A DNA stretch of 8,819 bases. Origin: DAISLF01 sp964517345. Its GTDB lineage: Bacteria; Patescibacteriota; Gracilibacteria; Peribacterales; Peribacteraceae. Below the pieces are notes generated by a model. The model was not told the DNA's origin, searched no databases, and was given only the letters and a program-made list of their open reading frames with translations. Of this stretch, positions 1 to 6,337 are shown in pieces. The position numbers were made by a program, and so were the translations under genes. Within the stretch, counting starts at the first letter, position 1. The number at the start of each line of letters is the position of its first letter. Where the stretch lies: positions 1-8,819 of the forward strand of contig CAZFBZ010000054.1 in NCBI GenBank assembly GCA_964517345.1, given 5' to 3'.

Positions 1-63
1 TGGCTGGTCACTCTGACCGCTATCAGAAAGTATAGCGCCTCGGGAGTGGGATACCTCTAAATC
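1..63. other. Non-coding start of window with two small dyads
   Basis: No credible gene is seen here. Two perfect short inverted repeats lie back to back: GGTCA/TGACC at 6-10 and 14-18 with a 3-base loop, and GCTAT/ATAGC at 19-23 and 32-36 with an 8-base loop. Neither is followed by a T-run, so a terminator is not supported. Read on the minus strand, 34-29 gives TATACT, a good -10 hexamer, but no -35 partner is present at the right distance. The stretch may be the tail or control region of a gene outside the window. Confidence 0.3.
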
Positions 64-157
64 ATCGTCACCATCGTCACCCGGCGAAAATCGGCGCTTA
101 GGTAAGCCATGAACTGGGTGACGATATTTGTAACACAATTGTCACCCCATCGTCACC
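64..157. repeat. Cluster of five ATCGTCACC 9-mers
   Basis: The 9-mer ATCGTCACC occurs at 64-72 and 73-81 (head to tail), inverted at 117-125 (GGTGACGAT), at 138-146 with one mismatch (ATTGTCACC), and at 149-157. The inverted copy and the 138-146 copy could pair as a 9-base stem with one G-U pair around a 12-base loop. The cluster sits immediately upstream of the promoter at 173-201. This is consistent with an array of regulator-binding sites, but no binding protein can be named. A simple-sequence origin is possible for the tandem pair only, since the other copies are spaced irregularly. Confidence 0.6.
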
Positions 158-172
158 AGACAGAGCTTTGAG

Positions 173-201
173 TTGCCCAGAACAAGTCGCTTACGTATCA
201 T
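173..201 (+). promoter_or_regulatory. Sigma70-type promoter for the DUF5678/retropepsin pair
   Basis: TTGCCC at 173-178 (4 of 6 to TTGACA) and TATCAT at 196-201 (5 of 6 to TATAAT) are separated by exactly 17 bases. The -10 box ends 10 bases before the ATG at 212, so the transcript would start at or within a few bases of the start codon. This argues against the upstream TTG at 173 as the start, because that codon lies inside the -35 box. Confidence 0.6.
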
Positions 202-211
202 TCTGACCCGT

Positions 212-400
212 ATGATTTTCTCCCGAAAGAACGCCGGCAAGTGGGTCGCAAGCAAGGACGGCAAGGTCGTCGCTGCCACTGTGAAACTGCCCGCGCTCAT
301 GAAGAAAGTGGAGAAGAGGAAGGACAAGGACGCGATCCGCTTCGACCTGGTCCCGAAGCAGCCCTACTTCGCCGGACCCTGTGGAGTTCCCCTACGTTAA
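212..400 (+). CDS. DUF5678-like small protein
   Basis: This gene encodes a 62-residue protein of unknown function. The layout KWVASKDGKVVA near residues 10-21, a charged helix (KKVEKRKDKD) and a strand ending near the C-terminus in QPYFAG resembles the DUF5678 family as I remember it. In that family a short 'KWVAL...VIA' strand pair precedes a helix and an 'F..VP' strand. There is no signal peptide or membrane segment, so it is probably cytoplasmic. The start is ATG 212, just downstream of the promoter. A TTG 39 bases upstream is in frame but falls within the -35 element. The last 20 bases overlap the protease gene, so the two are very likely co-transcribed and translationally coupled. The closeness suggests the products act together, but no reaction can be assigned. 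The family call rests on memory of the pattern. Confidence 0.7.
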   Translation: MIFSRKNAGKWVASKDGKVVAATVKLPALMKKVEKRKDKDAIRFDLVPKQPYFAGPCGVPLR

Positions 401-797
401 AGGTGAAGGAGCCACCGGCTTCGTCTATCGACCGGCGATCCCGGTGACCTTCAGCTACGGCACCCGGAAGTTCCCCGTGGGCAACGCGCTCGTGGACACC
501 GGTGCCGACATGACGATTCTTCCGTTGGAGATGGCGCACGCATTGGAAATCGAACTCGACGACAGTAAGAGTGTCGTCTTGGGACATGCAGGCGGTGGCT
601 CCTTTATCGCGCTGCCGTCGCAGCGAAAGATCGGCTACGCCGTCGAGCTGAAAGGACATCGCCCGCTCTGCTGGCAGGGGATCGCCTACTTTGCGGCCGA
701 GCAGCCGATGGCGCTGCTTGGGCACTACCAATGCCTCGACAAGTTCGACCTGCTCTTCCGCGGGAAGGATCGGGTCTTGAAGCTCACTTTGGTGTGA
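381..797 (+). CDS. Retropepsin-like aspartic protease domain protein
   Basis: A 138-residue protein with the retroviral-type aspartyl protease fold signature. The catalytic triad is in ALVDTGADMTILP, with D39-T40-G41 followed by A-D as in retropepsins. A flap-like Gly-rich stretch (HAGGGSF) lies near residues 69-74. The C-terminal ALLGHYQCLDKFDLLF (111-126) corresponds to the hydrophobic-hydrophobic-Gly motif and 'F D' strand of bacterial and archaeal homologues. Such single-domain proteins would work as homodimers, each giving one catalytic Asp. The start is taken as GTG 381, which preserves the N-terminal strand YRPAIPVTFSYG. It overlaps the DUF5678-like gene by 20 bases in another frame. 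There is no signal peptide, so it is likely cytoplasmic. The natural substrate is unknown. The stop is TGA at 795-797, where homologues normally end. Confidence 0.85.
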   Translation: MEFPYVKGEGATGFVYRPAIPVTFSYGTRKFPVGNALVDTGADMTILPLEMAHALEIELDDSKSVVLGHAGGGSFIALPSQRKIGYAVELKGHRPLCWQGIAYFAAEQPMALLGHYQCLDKFDLLFRGKDRVLKLTLV

Positions 798-827
798 ACT
801 TGGAATTACACGCCCGTGTGAAAAGTT
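797..827 (+). terminator. Possible weak hairpin after the retropepsin gene
   Basis: Directly after the TGA stop, AACTT (797-801) and AAGTT (823-827) can pair as an outer stem, and ACAC (808-811) with GTGT (816-819) as an inner stem. The structure is interrupted and has no T-run, so intrinsic termination is only a possibility. It lies in the 125-base gap before the metal operon. Confidence 0.22.
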
Positions 828-861
828 GCCAGAAGAATGGATGCGGGATACAGGCGGCAAA

Positions 862-883
862 GGATAAAGTATCTGTACTATCC
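862..883. promoter_or_regulatory. Dyad over a putative -10 upstream of the metal operon
   Basis: An imperfect dyad pairs GGAT (862-865) with ATCC (880-883) and AGTA (868-871) with TACT (876-879) around the loop TCTG, with two unpaired A's. The right arm contains TACTAT (876-881, 4 of 6 to TATAAT), about 14 bases before the ATG at 896. A dyad over a -10 box ahead of a metal-efflux operon is where an ArsR- or MerR-type sensor could bind. No -35 box of the right spacing is evident and no regulator is encoded in the window, so this is tentative. Confidence 0.3.
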
Positions 884-922
884 TCACTACGATCCATGAA
901 TTCCCGCTTCCCGCCAGTGGTC

Positions 923-1546
923 ATGATAAAGAAGTTCCTGCTCCTCTCTATCCTTTTCGGAACAGCGATCCTCGCCAGCTGTACGTTCGGTGGGGGACAG
1001 GCTACGACGAACCCGGAACCCAACCACAGCCATGCGGATTTCGCCGTCTACATTGATGGCGAACGGTTCAATTTCGCGCAGCAAAAATACATGTCGGAGG
1101 CTCCCCGCAAGAACGAGAGCGGGGAAGAGGTGCTGACCGAAGTGCCGGGCCGCACGTACCTTCATCTCCACGATATGAACGGTAACGTCGTCCACCGCCA
1201 CAAGCCGCAGCTGACGCTCGGAGACTTTTTCCGGTCCATCGGTTTCACCCTGAGCGACATTTGCCTCACGACCGACACAGATGCTTCGTACTGCGATGGC
1301 GACGGAAACACGTGGCGGATGTTCGTGAACGGCGAAGAGCGTGCGTTGGATCCCGGCTTCGTCTGGAATGACCTCGATAAGATTCTCCTCACCTTCGGTC
1401 CCGGCGACGCCGACATCCGGGGCCAGTTGCAGAGTCTGACAGATGACGCATGCCGCTACTCCAAGACCTGTCCCGAGCGTGGAGCGCCGCCGGCTGAGAA
1501 CTGCATTGCCGATCCCACCGTTCCCTGCCTCGCCCCCAATGAATAA
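923..1546 (+). CDS. Histidine-rich exported lipoprotein, likely metal-binding
   Basis: A 207-residue lipoprotein. The N-terminus has two lysines, a hydrophobic core and the lipobox LASC, giving a lipidated Cys20. The mature part carries clustered histidines: H35 and H37 in NHSHADF, H81 and H83 in HLHD, and H91 and H93 in HRHK. It also has C114/C124 and a C-terminal tail with C177, C183, C194 and C202 that could form disulfides. The HSHADF...YLHLHDMNG...LDKILLTFG pattern resembles a conserved exported domain I recall from archaea and candidate-phyla bacteria, without a firm name. The start was chosen at ATG 923 because it gives a classic lipoprotein signal. ATG 896 is in frame and better placed relative to TACTAT at 876-881. 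Neither has a clear Shine-Dalgarno. The ATPase ATG lies within this gene's last codons (8-base overlap), which implies translational coupling. A role in capturing or handing over the exported metal is inferred. Confidence 0.75.
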   Translation: MIKKFLLLSILFGTAILASCTFGGGQATTNPEPNHSHADFAVYIDGERFNFAQQKYMSEAPRKNESGEEVLTEVPGRTYLHLHDMNGNVVHRHKPQLTLGDFFRSIGFTLSDICLTTDTDASYCDGDGNTWRMFVNGEERALDPGFVWNDLDKILLTFGPGDADIRGQLQSLTDDACRYSKTCPERGAPPAENCIADPTVPCLAPNE

Positions 1547-3494
1547 GACGAGTGCCTGTTGCTCCGGCGGAACGTGCGCGACGGTCTCTGTCCCCACCGC
1601 CGCTGCTGGAGGACAGGGTCTGTTCGCGCAACGGAAATTCCTCCTGCTCCTCGGAGCACTCGCGGTCATCGTGCCGTTCGAGATGCTCTCCCTCCTTTCG
1701 GTCCATCTGGCACCATGGATCGAGATCCCCCTGTTCCTCACGCTGCTCGTCGTCTTCGGGCATACCGTCTTCCGCAGTGGTCTTCGGAGCTTACTGAGGC
1801 TCAATTTCTCGGACATCAACCTGCTCATGACCATCGCGGTCGTCGGTGCTGCATTTCTCCGCGAATTTGAGGAAGCAGTGATCATCGTCGTTCTCTTCGC
1901 CCTGGGCGAGGCTCTAGAGCAATTCGGCGTCCAGCGCAGCAAGCAGGCGCTCGAAGAACTCGTGGCGAAGACTCCGAAGACGGCACTCCTCAAGGGCCGG
2001 GACACCAGAGTCCCCATCGAGGAGGTGGAAGCCGGTGCGATGATGGTGGTGAAGCCCGGCGATTTGATCCCGCTCGACGGGGATGTGGTGGAAGGTGCCT
2101 CTCTCGTCGATGAGGCCGCGATCACCGGAGAGCCGCTCCCCAAGAGTAAGAACGTCGGCGACGGCGTGTTCGCCGGGACCCAGAACGGTCAGGGGTACAT
2201 CGAGGTGAAAGTCACGAAGACGGCGAAGGACACGACTCTCGCGAAAATCATCGACCTCACCTACCAGTCGGCCGAGAAGAAATCCGAATCACAGAAGTTC
2301 GTTGAGCTGTTCTCCCGCTACTACACGCCTGCCGTGATACTCACGGCGCTTCTACTGGCCAGCGTACCGGTCGCGGTGTTCGGCCAGCCTTTCCGCCCCT
2401 GGTTCACGCAGGCGCTCACGGTCCTGCTCATCTCCTGCCCCTGCGCGCTCGTCATCTCCACCCCCATTGCCGTCTTCTCGGCGATCGGCAATGCGACCCG
2501 GCGGGGCATCCTCATCAAGGGGGGGAAATTCATCGAAGAGATGGGCAAGATCCGGGCCATCGCTCTCGACAAGACGCGCACGCTTACTCGGGGAGAGCCG
2601 GTCGTTTCCGACATCGTGCCCTTCAACGGCTTCTCGGAGGAAGACGTTCTCGCTTGCGCAGGGGGACTGGAGGTCTTCTCCGAGCACCCGATCGCCAAAA
2701 GCATTCTTCAAAGGGCCAAAGAGAGGAATCTCACTCTCCACAGCCACAGCGGCTTCGAGGCGGTGATGGGCAAGGGCGTGAAGGGCGAATGCACTGTCTG
2801 CACCGACGCCCATCACTGCATGGGGAGCCTGAAGTTCGTCACGGAAGAACACGCCGCCGGGGAAGACGTCATGAGGAAGGCGAACGAATTCGAGAGGCAG
2901 GGGAAGACGACGATCGTGATCAGCGACCGCAGGCGGGTGAAGGGCGTCATCGGCGTCACCGACGAGATCCGTCCGGAGAGCAAAGCGTTTGTCGGGCAGC
3001 TGCGCGACCTCGGCATCGAACCCGTCATCCTCACGGGCGACAACAAGATGTCGGCGTGGTTCGTCGCGGAGCAGGTCGGCATCCGGGACGTGCAGGCGAA
3101 TCTCCTGCCCGACGGCAAGGTGCGGGAACTCCGGACACTCCTCCGCAAGCACACGCACGTGGCGATGGTCGGTGACGGCGTGAACGATGCGCCGGCGCTC
3201 ACGACCGCTTCCGTCGGCATCGCCATGGGGGCGATCGGATCGGACCTCGCCATCGAGAACGCCGACATCGCCCTGATGACGAGCAACCTGACGGCGATCC
3301 CGTTCCTGGTCAGGCTCGGGAAGAAGGCGTCGCGGACGATCCGCATCAACATCGCCGTCGCCGTCGGCGTGAAGGTCCTCTTTCTGGTCCTGGCCCTCGT
3401 CGGCCAGAGCAACCTCGCACTCGCGATCTTCGCGGACGTCGGCGTGACCGTGCTCGTGGTGCTCAACAGTCTCCGGCTGTTTTCCTTTGCGTAA
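1539..3494 (+). CDS. P1B-type heavy-metal ATPase, Zn/Cd/Pb (ZntA/CadA-like) exporter
   Basis: A 651-residue P-type ATPase that would pump soft divalent metal out of the cytoplasm using ATP. It shows the actuator TGE (196-198), the membrane metal site CPC (C300-C302), the N-domain HP (H383-P384), TGDN (499-502) and GDGVND (545-550). In the last two helices, K612 and D633 match the Lys and Asp that mark the Zn/Cd/Pb subclass (P1B-2). Eight membrane segments fit: four before the actuator, two flanking CPC, two at the C-terminus. The N-terminus has no HMA domain, only a short CCSGGTC motif. Two oddities stand out. The phosphorylation motif reads D344-K-T-R-T-L-T, with Arg (codon CGC at 2577-2579) where the family has Gly. 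The N-domain also carries C418, C421, H425, H426 and C427 in a loop. The start ATG 1539 overlaps the lipoprotein gene by 8 bases. The next gene begins 4 bases after the stop. Confidence 0.93.
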   Translation: MNKTSACCSGGTCATVSVPTAAAGGQGLFAQRKFLLLLGALAVIVPFEMLSLLSVHLAPWIEIPLFLTLLVVFGHTVFRSGLRSLLRLNFSDINLLMTIAVVGAAFLREFEEAVIIVVLFALGEALEQFGVQRSKQALEELVAKTPKTALLKGRDTRVPIEEVEAGAMMVVKPGDLIPLDGDVVEGASLVDEAAITGEPLPKSKNVGDGVFAGTQNGQGYIEVKVTKTAKDTTLAKIIDLTYQSAEKKSESQKFVELFSRYYTPAVILTALLLASVPVAVFGQPFRPWFTQALTVLLISCPCALVISTPIAVFSAIGNATRRGILIKGGKFIEEMGKIRAIALDKTRTLTRGEPVVSDIVPFNGFSEEDVLACAGGLEVFSEHPIAKSILQRAKERNLTLHSHSGFEAVMGKGVKGECTVCTDAHHCMGSLKFVTEEHAAGEDVMRKANEFERQGKTTIVISDRRRVKGVIGVTDEIRPESKAFVGQLRDLGIEPVILTGDNKMSAWFVAEQVGIRDVQANLLPDGKVRELRTLLRKHTHVAMVGDGVNDAPALTTASVGIAMGAIGSDLAIENADIALMTSNLTAIPFLVRLGKKASRTIRINIAVAVGVKVLFLVLALVGQSNLALAIFADVGVTVLVVLNSLRLFSFA

Positions 3495-3498
3495 ATCC

Positions 3499-4020
3499 AT
3501 GAGCATGTTTTCCCGATACCGACTGCTTCTCTTGGGGTTCCTGGTGCCGTTGGCCGCCGGTGCCCACGGACTCGGCGGTGTTTCCTTCGACAGGGAAGTG
3601 AACGGATACTTCATGGACATCAGCACAGATCAACCCGTGCTGCGCCCGCAGACGATCACACTCATCGATTTTCAATTGTGGCAGAACGAGCCAGATTGGG
3701 AGATGGCCCCCTTCTCGGCGGTCGTCGTGCAAATCAAGGATGGCGAAAATCTCGTGTTCGAGTCGCGGATCGCCAAGCACCCGCTGGGCTGGACAGGGAT
3801 GAGATTCACGTTCCCCAGGAGCGGCCGGTACACCCTCTCCGTTGATTTCCAGAATGGACAGGACAGTATCATGAAACAGGCTTTCACCCTGAACGTGGAA
3901 GAGAGGGGAAGACAATGGATGCTCCTGGGGATTGCCACGACCGGTGTGCTGGCTCTCGGCCTGCTGTGGGTGCGTCGTCAGAATGTAGCGAAGCGCCCGC
4001 TGCCGTTCCAACGATTGTAG
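3499..4020 (+). CDS. Exported, C-terminally anchored protein of the metal operon
   Basis: A 173-residue protein with a signal peptide (hydrophobic residues about 8-20, probable cleavage after AAGA) and a single C-terminal membrane helix (about 140-157, WMLLGIATTGVLALGLLW) followed by a basic tail. The roughly 115-residue outside part is rich in alternating beta-like strands (ITLIDFQLW, FSAVVVQIKDG, YTLSVDFQNG), suggesting an Ig-like or FixH/YtkA-like beta-sandwich. If cleavage is as predicted, the mature protein starts with His23-Gly. The layout resembles that of the 6338 gene product. The start ATG 3499 lies 4 bases after the ATPase stop. ATG 3505 and TTG 3487 are in frame alternatives. Its position as the third operon gene points to a role in metal export or sensing at the membrane, but no function is known to me. 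The gene ends 6 bases from a convergent gene, with no visible terminator. Confidence 0.72.
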   Translation: MSMFSRYRLLLLGFLVPLAAGAHGLGGVSFDREVNGYFMDISTDQPVLRPQTITLIDFQLWQNEPDWEMAPFSAVVVQIKDGENLVFESRIAKHPLGWTGMRFTFPRSGRYTLSVDFQNGQDSIMKQAFTLNVEERGRQWMLLGIATTGVLALGLLWVRRQNVAKRPLPFQRL

Positions 4021-4026
4021 GGTACT

Positions 4027-6279
4027 TTAATTGCCGATCGGCCGCAGGGCTTTGGCGAAGGTGTATTCGGCGATCGAGGTACCCATGTTCATGCCCGCGA
4101 TCGCATCGAACTGCCAGTGCACGCCTAGGTAGATGCGGCTCTGGGCATTCTCTTTGGTCGCGTCGCTCAGGCGCCGGAAACTGCGGGGGGCGTAGGGCCG
4201 CACGACTCCCTTGTTGTCCGTCGTGATGCCGTTGAGTTCGTCGGAGACGAAGGTGAAGGGGATCTCGTCGGTTCCGTAGAACAGCGCAATCGTGCGGAAC
4301 ACCGCCGCGCCAAATGTGGCGTGCCCGGATGGATATGCGGGGAAGGGCGGGGTGAAGTTGTTCCCCGTCATGTTGCTCATCGGGGCGCCCAGCGGCGTCC
4401 AGGTGACGTCGCCGGCGGTCTGCGGGTTCCCGTCTCCGAGGCCGCCCGGCCCCGTGCCGGCGTCCGCCTCGCGGATGCCGATGACCGGCCGCCAGTAATC
4501 GTAGACGTACTTGGACTCCCAACAGCCGATGCCCGCGTCCGCCTGGGCGAGGTTGATGAGGGCGAAGAGCCGCGCGTTCTGGACGACGGAGTTCCCCCTT
4601 TGCTCCGCGATGATGCGCGTGATCTGGTTGTACAGGCGGGGAGGCGTGCCGATCTTCTTCACGCCGTCGTAGGCCCAGTAGAGGCCGATCTGCGTCTGTT
4701 CCGGCGTCCGGATGGTGCTCGTCGTGACGCCATCGCCGCCGTAGAGCTTCACCTCGTTGTAGGCCGCGGCATACTCAGGGCTGGTGATGGCGGGCGGGGG
4801 TGGAGCGCGGAATTGCGATCCGCTTTGGATGACGAACGGCTTCACGCCGCCCCACTTCGGCCCAAGGAAGGGCTGGGTGGGGTTCAGGGGATCGACCCGG
4901 TGCTTCCCCGCGAGCGGACTCGGCAGGTAGGTGAAGTCCGTGACCGACCCGTCGTTGGTGCGGGCTTGCAGGACCCGCGCGGCGGCTGTGTCGCCGATAA
5001 CCAGGCCGACGCTCTTTCCCGCTCCCTCCGGAAGCAGGGACAGGTGGCGCTGCGAGGCCGCGTCGAAGATCTGCTTCTGCTTGGGGTAGAGGGCAACGAG
5101 CGTCTTGTGGGCCGCCGCGGCGACCGCCGCGTCCACCGACACGCGAATGCCGCTCGGGAGGGGCACGAGGGCGATATATGGCTCGTGGGTGCGGTCGATC
5201 GAGTTGACGGCGTCATAGACCGCGGCGTGCACGATCGCCAGCGCCCGCGCCGACGATCCGGGACCGCCCTGCTCCGGACTCCCGAAGGTGCCCGTGTGGT
5301 CGTCCGCGTTCGCCTGCATCGCGACACTGTTCCAATAGAGCACGGGATCCCCAAGCGATGTTTCCGGATACAGGTCGCGCACGAGGATTTCCGTCCGCGC
5401 GTCGGCACCCTCGCTCGTGACAGTTATGCCGAGACGGGTGCCCGGCTTCGCCGAGGCCCGCACGGAGGCGATCACCACGAGCGTCGTGGTGGCGTCTTCC
5501 GACAGGCGAAAATTCCTCCAGATCACGCGGCTGCCCGACGGCGTTCCATCGGGGGCGTCCACGACGTCGAGACCATCGCTCAAGATCCCATCGATATCCA
5601 CCATCCGGTCCGGCGTCCCATCGTTGCGGACGGTCACGAGGAACGTGACCCGGGATCCCGGCTCGGCCTCCGCCTCGAGTGTCGTGGCGGAGAGGGTGAT
5701 GCGCCCCTCTTCTTCGGGCTCCTGCGGTCTGCGGGCCGTCTCGCTCTTCCAGATCATATAGGCGATCTCCCCGCGCGTGAGCGGTGCGTCCATCGCCCGC
5801 ACGGAGGGCGGCACCGCACCCCACTCCTCTAACTTCAGGATGTAGGGCATGTACCACGGCCCGCCGGCGGCGGGAAGATTGTTACCCGCATACGCGCGGA
5901 CGACCAGCGCGGCCGCCTCCACATAGGAGATCGGCAGCTCGGGATGGAAAGTCCCGTCCGGATAGCCTCTCACCATGCCGTGATTCCGCGCGGCGCAGAC
6001 GTAGGGGGCGTACCAGTCATCCCGGACATCGGGGAAGCAAAAGGAGCCGGCCCCGGATTCGTCATTGGCCTCCATCAGTATCTTCACAATCTCGGCGCGA
6101 TTCGTGTTGCTGTAGGGTCGGAAGGTTCCGTCGGGGTAGCCCTGGGCGATCCTGTGCTCCACGACGTAGGAAATCGCCTCGGCGTACTGGTCACCCGCTG
6201 GGACGTCGGACACGGCTTGCGCCTGCGCCTGGGTGGCGATCAGGCAGCAGAGCAAAAAGGGAATGAGACGGGAACGCAT
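4027..6279 (-). CDS. SLH-domain surface protein with vanadium-haloperoxidase domain
   Basis: A 750-residue exported protein. A signal peptide (residues 1-21, ending AQA) precedes three S-layer homology repeats at about 22-66, 81-125 and 135-182; the GYPDGTF motif appears in the first two. A linker rich in acidic residues follows, then a DUF11/CARDB-like beta domain (about 194-298), then a vanadium-dependent haloperoxidase/PAP2-type domain (about 303-750). The vanadate-site set is complete and correctly spaced: K590 and R597 (K-x6-R in KYVYDYWRP), S651-G652-H653 (PAYPSGHATFG), R715 and H721 (SRIYLGVHWQFD). Known relatives oxidise halides with H2O2 or act as acid phosphatases; which applies here cannot be told. 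The SLH part would attach the enzyme to the cell wall or S-layer. The start ATG 6279 lies 11 bases from a good -10 box. An in-frame TTG at 6291 is less likely because it overlaps the promoter. Confidence 0.92.
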   Translation of the reverse strand: MRSRLIPFLLCCLIATQAQAQAVSDVPAGDQYAEAISYVVEHRIAQGYPDGTFRPYSNTNRAEIVKILMEANDESGAGSFCFPDVRDDWYAPYVCAARNHGMVRGYPDGTFHPELPISYVEAAALVVRAYAGNNLPAAGGPWYMPYILKLEEWGAVPPSVRAMDAPLTRGEIAYMIWKSETARRPQEPEEEGRITLSATTLEAEAEPGSRVTFLVTVRNDGTPDRMVDIDGILSDGLDVVDAPDGTPSGSRVIWRNFRLSEDATTTLVVIASVRASAKPGTRLGITVTSEGADARTEILVRDLYPETSLGDPVLYWNSVAMQANADDHTGTFGSPEQGGPGSSARALAIVHAAVYDAVNSIDRTHEPYIALVPLPSGIRVSVDAAVAAAAHKTLVALYPKQKQIFDAASQRHLSLLPEGAGKSVGLVIGDTAAARVLQARTNDGSVTDFTYLPSPLAGKHRVDPLNPTQPFLGPKWGGVKPFVIQSGSQFRAPPPPAITSPEYAAAYNEVKLYGGDGVTTSTIRTPEQTQIGLYWAYDGVKKIGTPPRLYNQITRIIAEQRGNSVVQNARLFALINLAQADAGIGCWESKYVYDYWRPVIGIREADAGTGPGGLGDGNPQTAGDVTWTPLGAPMSNMTGNNFTPPFPAYPSGHATFGAAVFRTIALFYGTDEIPFTFVSDELNGITTDNKGVVRPYAPRSFRRLSDATKENAQSRIYLGVHWQFDAIAGMNMGTSIAEYTFAKALRPIGN

Positions 6280-6290
6280 TGAAGTATGCA

Positions 6291-6319
6291 ACTTTAAATA
6301 TATTTTGCATATTTGTCAA
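6291..6319 (-). promoter_or_regulatory. Promoter of the SLH-haloperoxidase gene
   Basis: On the minus strand a perfect TTGACA (6319-6314) is followed after exactly 17 bases by TAAAGT (6296-6291; 4 of 6 to TATAAT). The ATG at 6279 begins 11 bases after the -10 box, which leaves room for only a leader of about five bases and no Shine-Dalgarno. It shares the 58-base intergenic gap with the divergent promoter for the 6338 gene, so the two may compete or be co-regulated. Confidence 0.65.
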
Positions 6320-6324
6320 TGATG

Positions 6325-6330
6325 TATAGT
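6325..6330 (+). promoter_or_regulatory. -10 box of the 6338 gene, leaderless arrangement
   Basis: TATAGT (5 of 6 to TATAAT) lies 7 bases before the ATG at 6338, so transcription would begin at or next to the start codon. The upstream sequence is AT-rich but has no good -35 hexamer at 16-18 bases; TTGCAT at 6305-6310 is present only at a 14-base spacing. The -35 region overlaps the divergent minus-strand promoter. Confidence 0.5.
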
Positions 6331-6337
6331 GGGAATC

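Noticed and set aside
1..63. Possible tRNA at the window start, suggested by TGGC and nested hairpins
   Set aside because: No T-loop TTCGA-type sequence and no cloverleaf can be drawn on either strand.
64..157. CRISPR array
   Set aside because: The repeats are 9 bases long, in mixed orientation and irregularly spaced, with no spacer pattern and no cas genes nearby.
887..2143. Long minus-strand open frame opposite the lipoprotein and ATPase genes
   Set aside because: Ser/Thr/Arg-rich translation typical of the antisense of GC-rich genes. The opposite strand carries clear family motifs.
2352..3626. 424-codon minus-strand frame opposite the ATPase
   Set aside because: Asp/His/Arg-rich shadow of the ATPase gene, which has every core P-type motif on the plus strand.
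4018..4045. Bidirectional terminator between the convergent genes, centred on the palindrome GCCGATCGGC
   Set aside because: The palindrome would have a stem of only about three pairs once a loop is allowed, and it has no T-run on either side.
4321..5832. 503-codon plus-strand frame opposite the haloperoxidase
   Set aside because: Arg/Gly/Asp-rich shadow. The minus strand encodes SLH repeats and a full vanadate-binding site.
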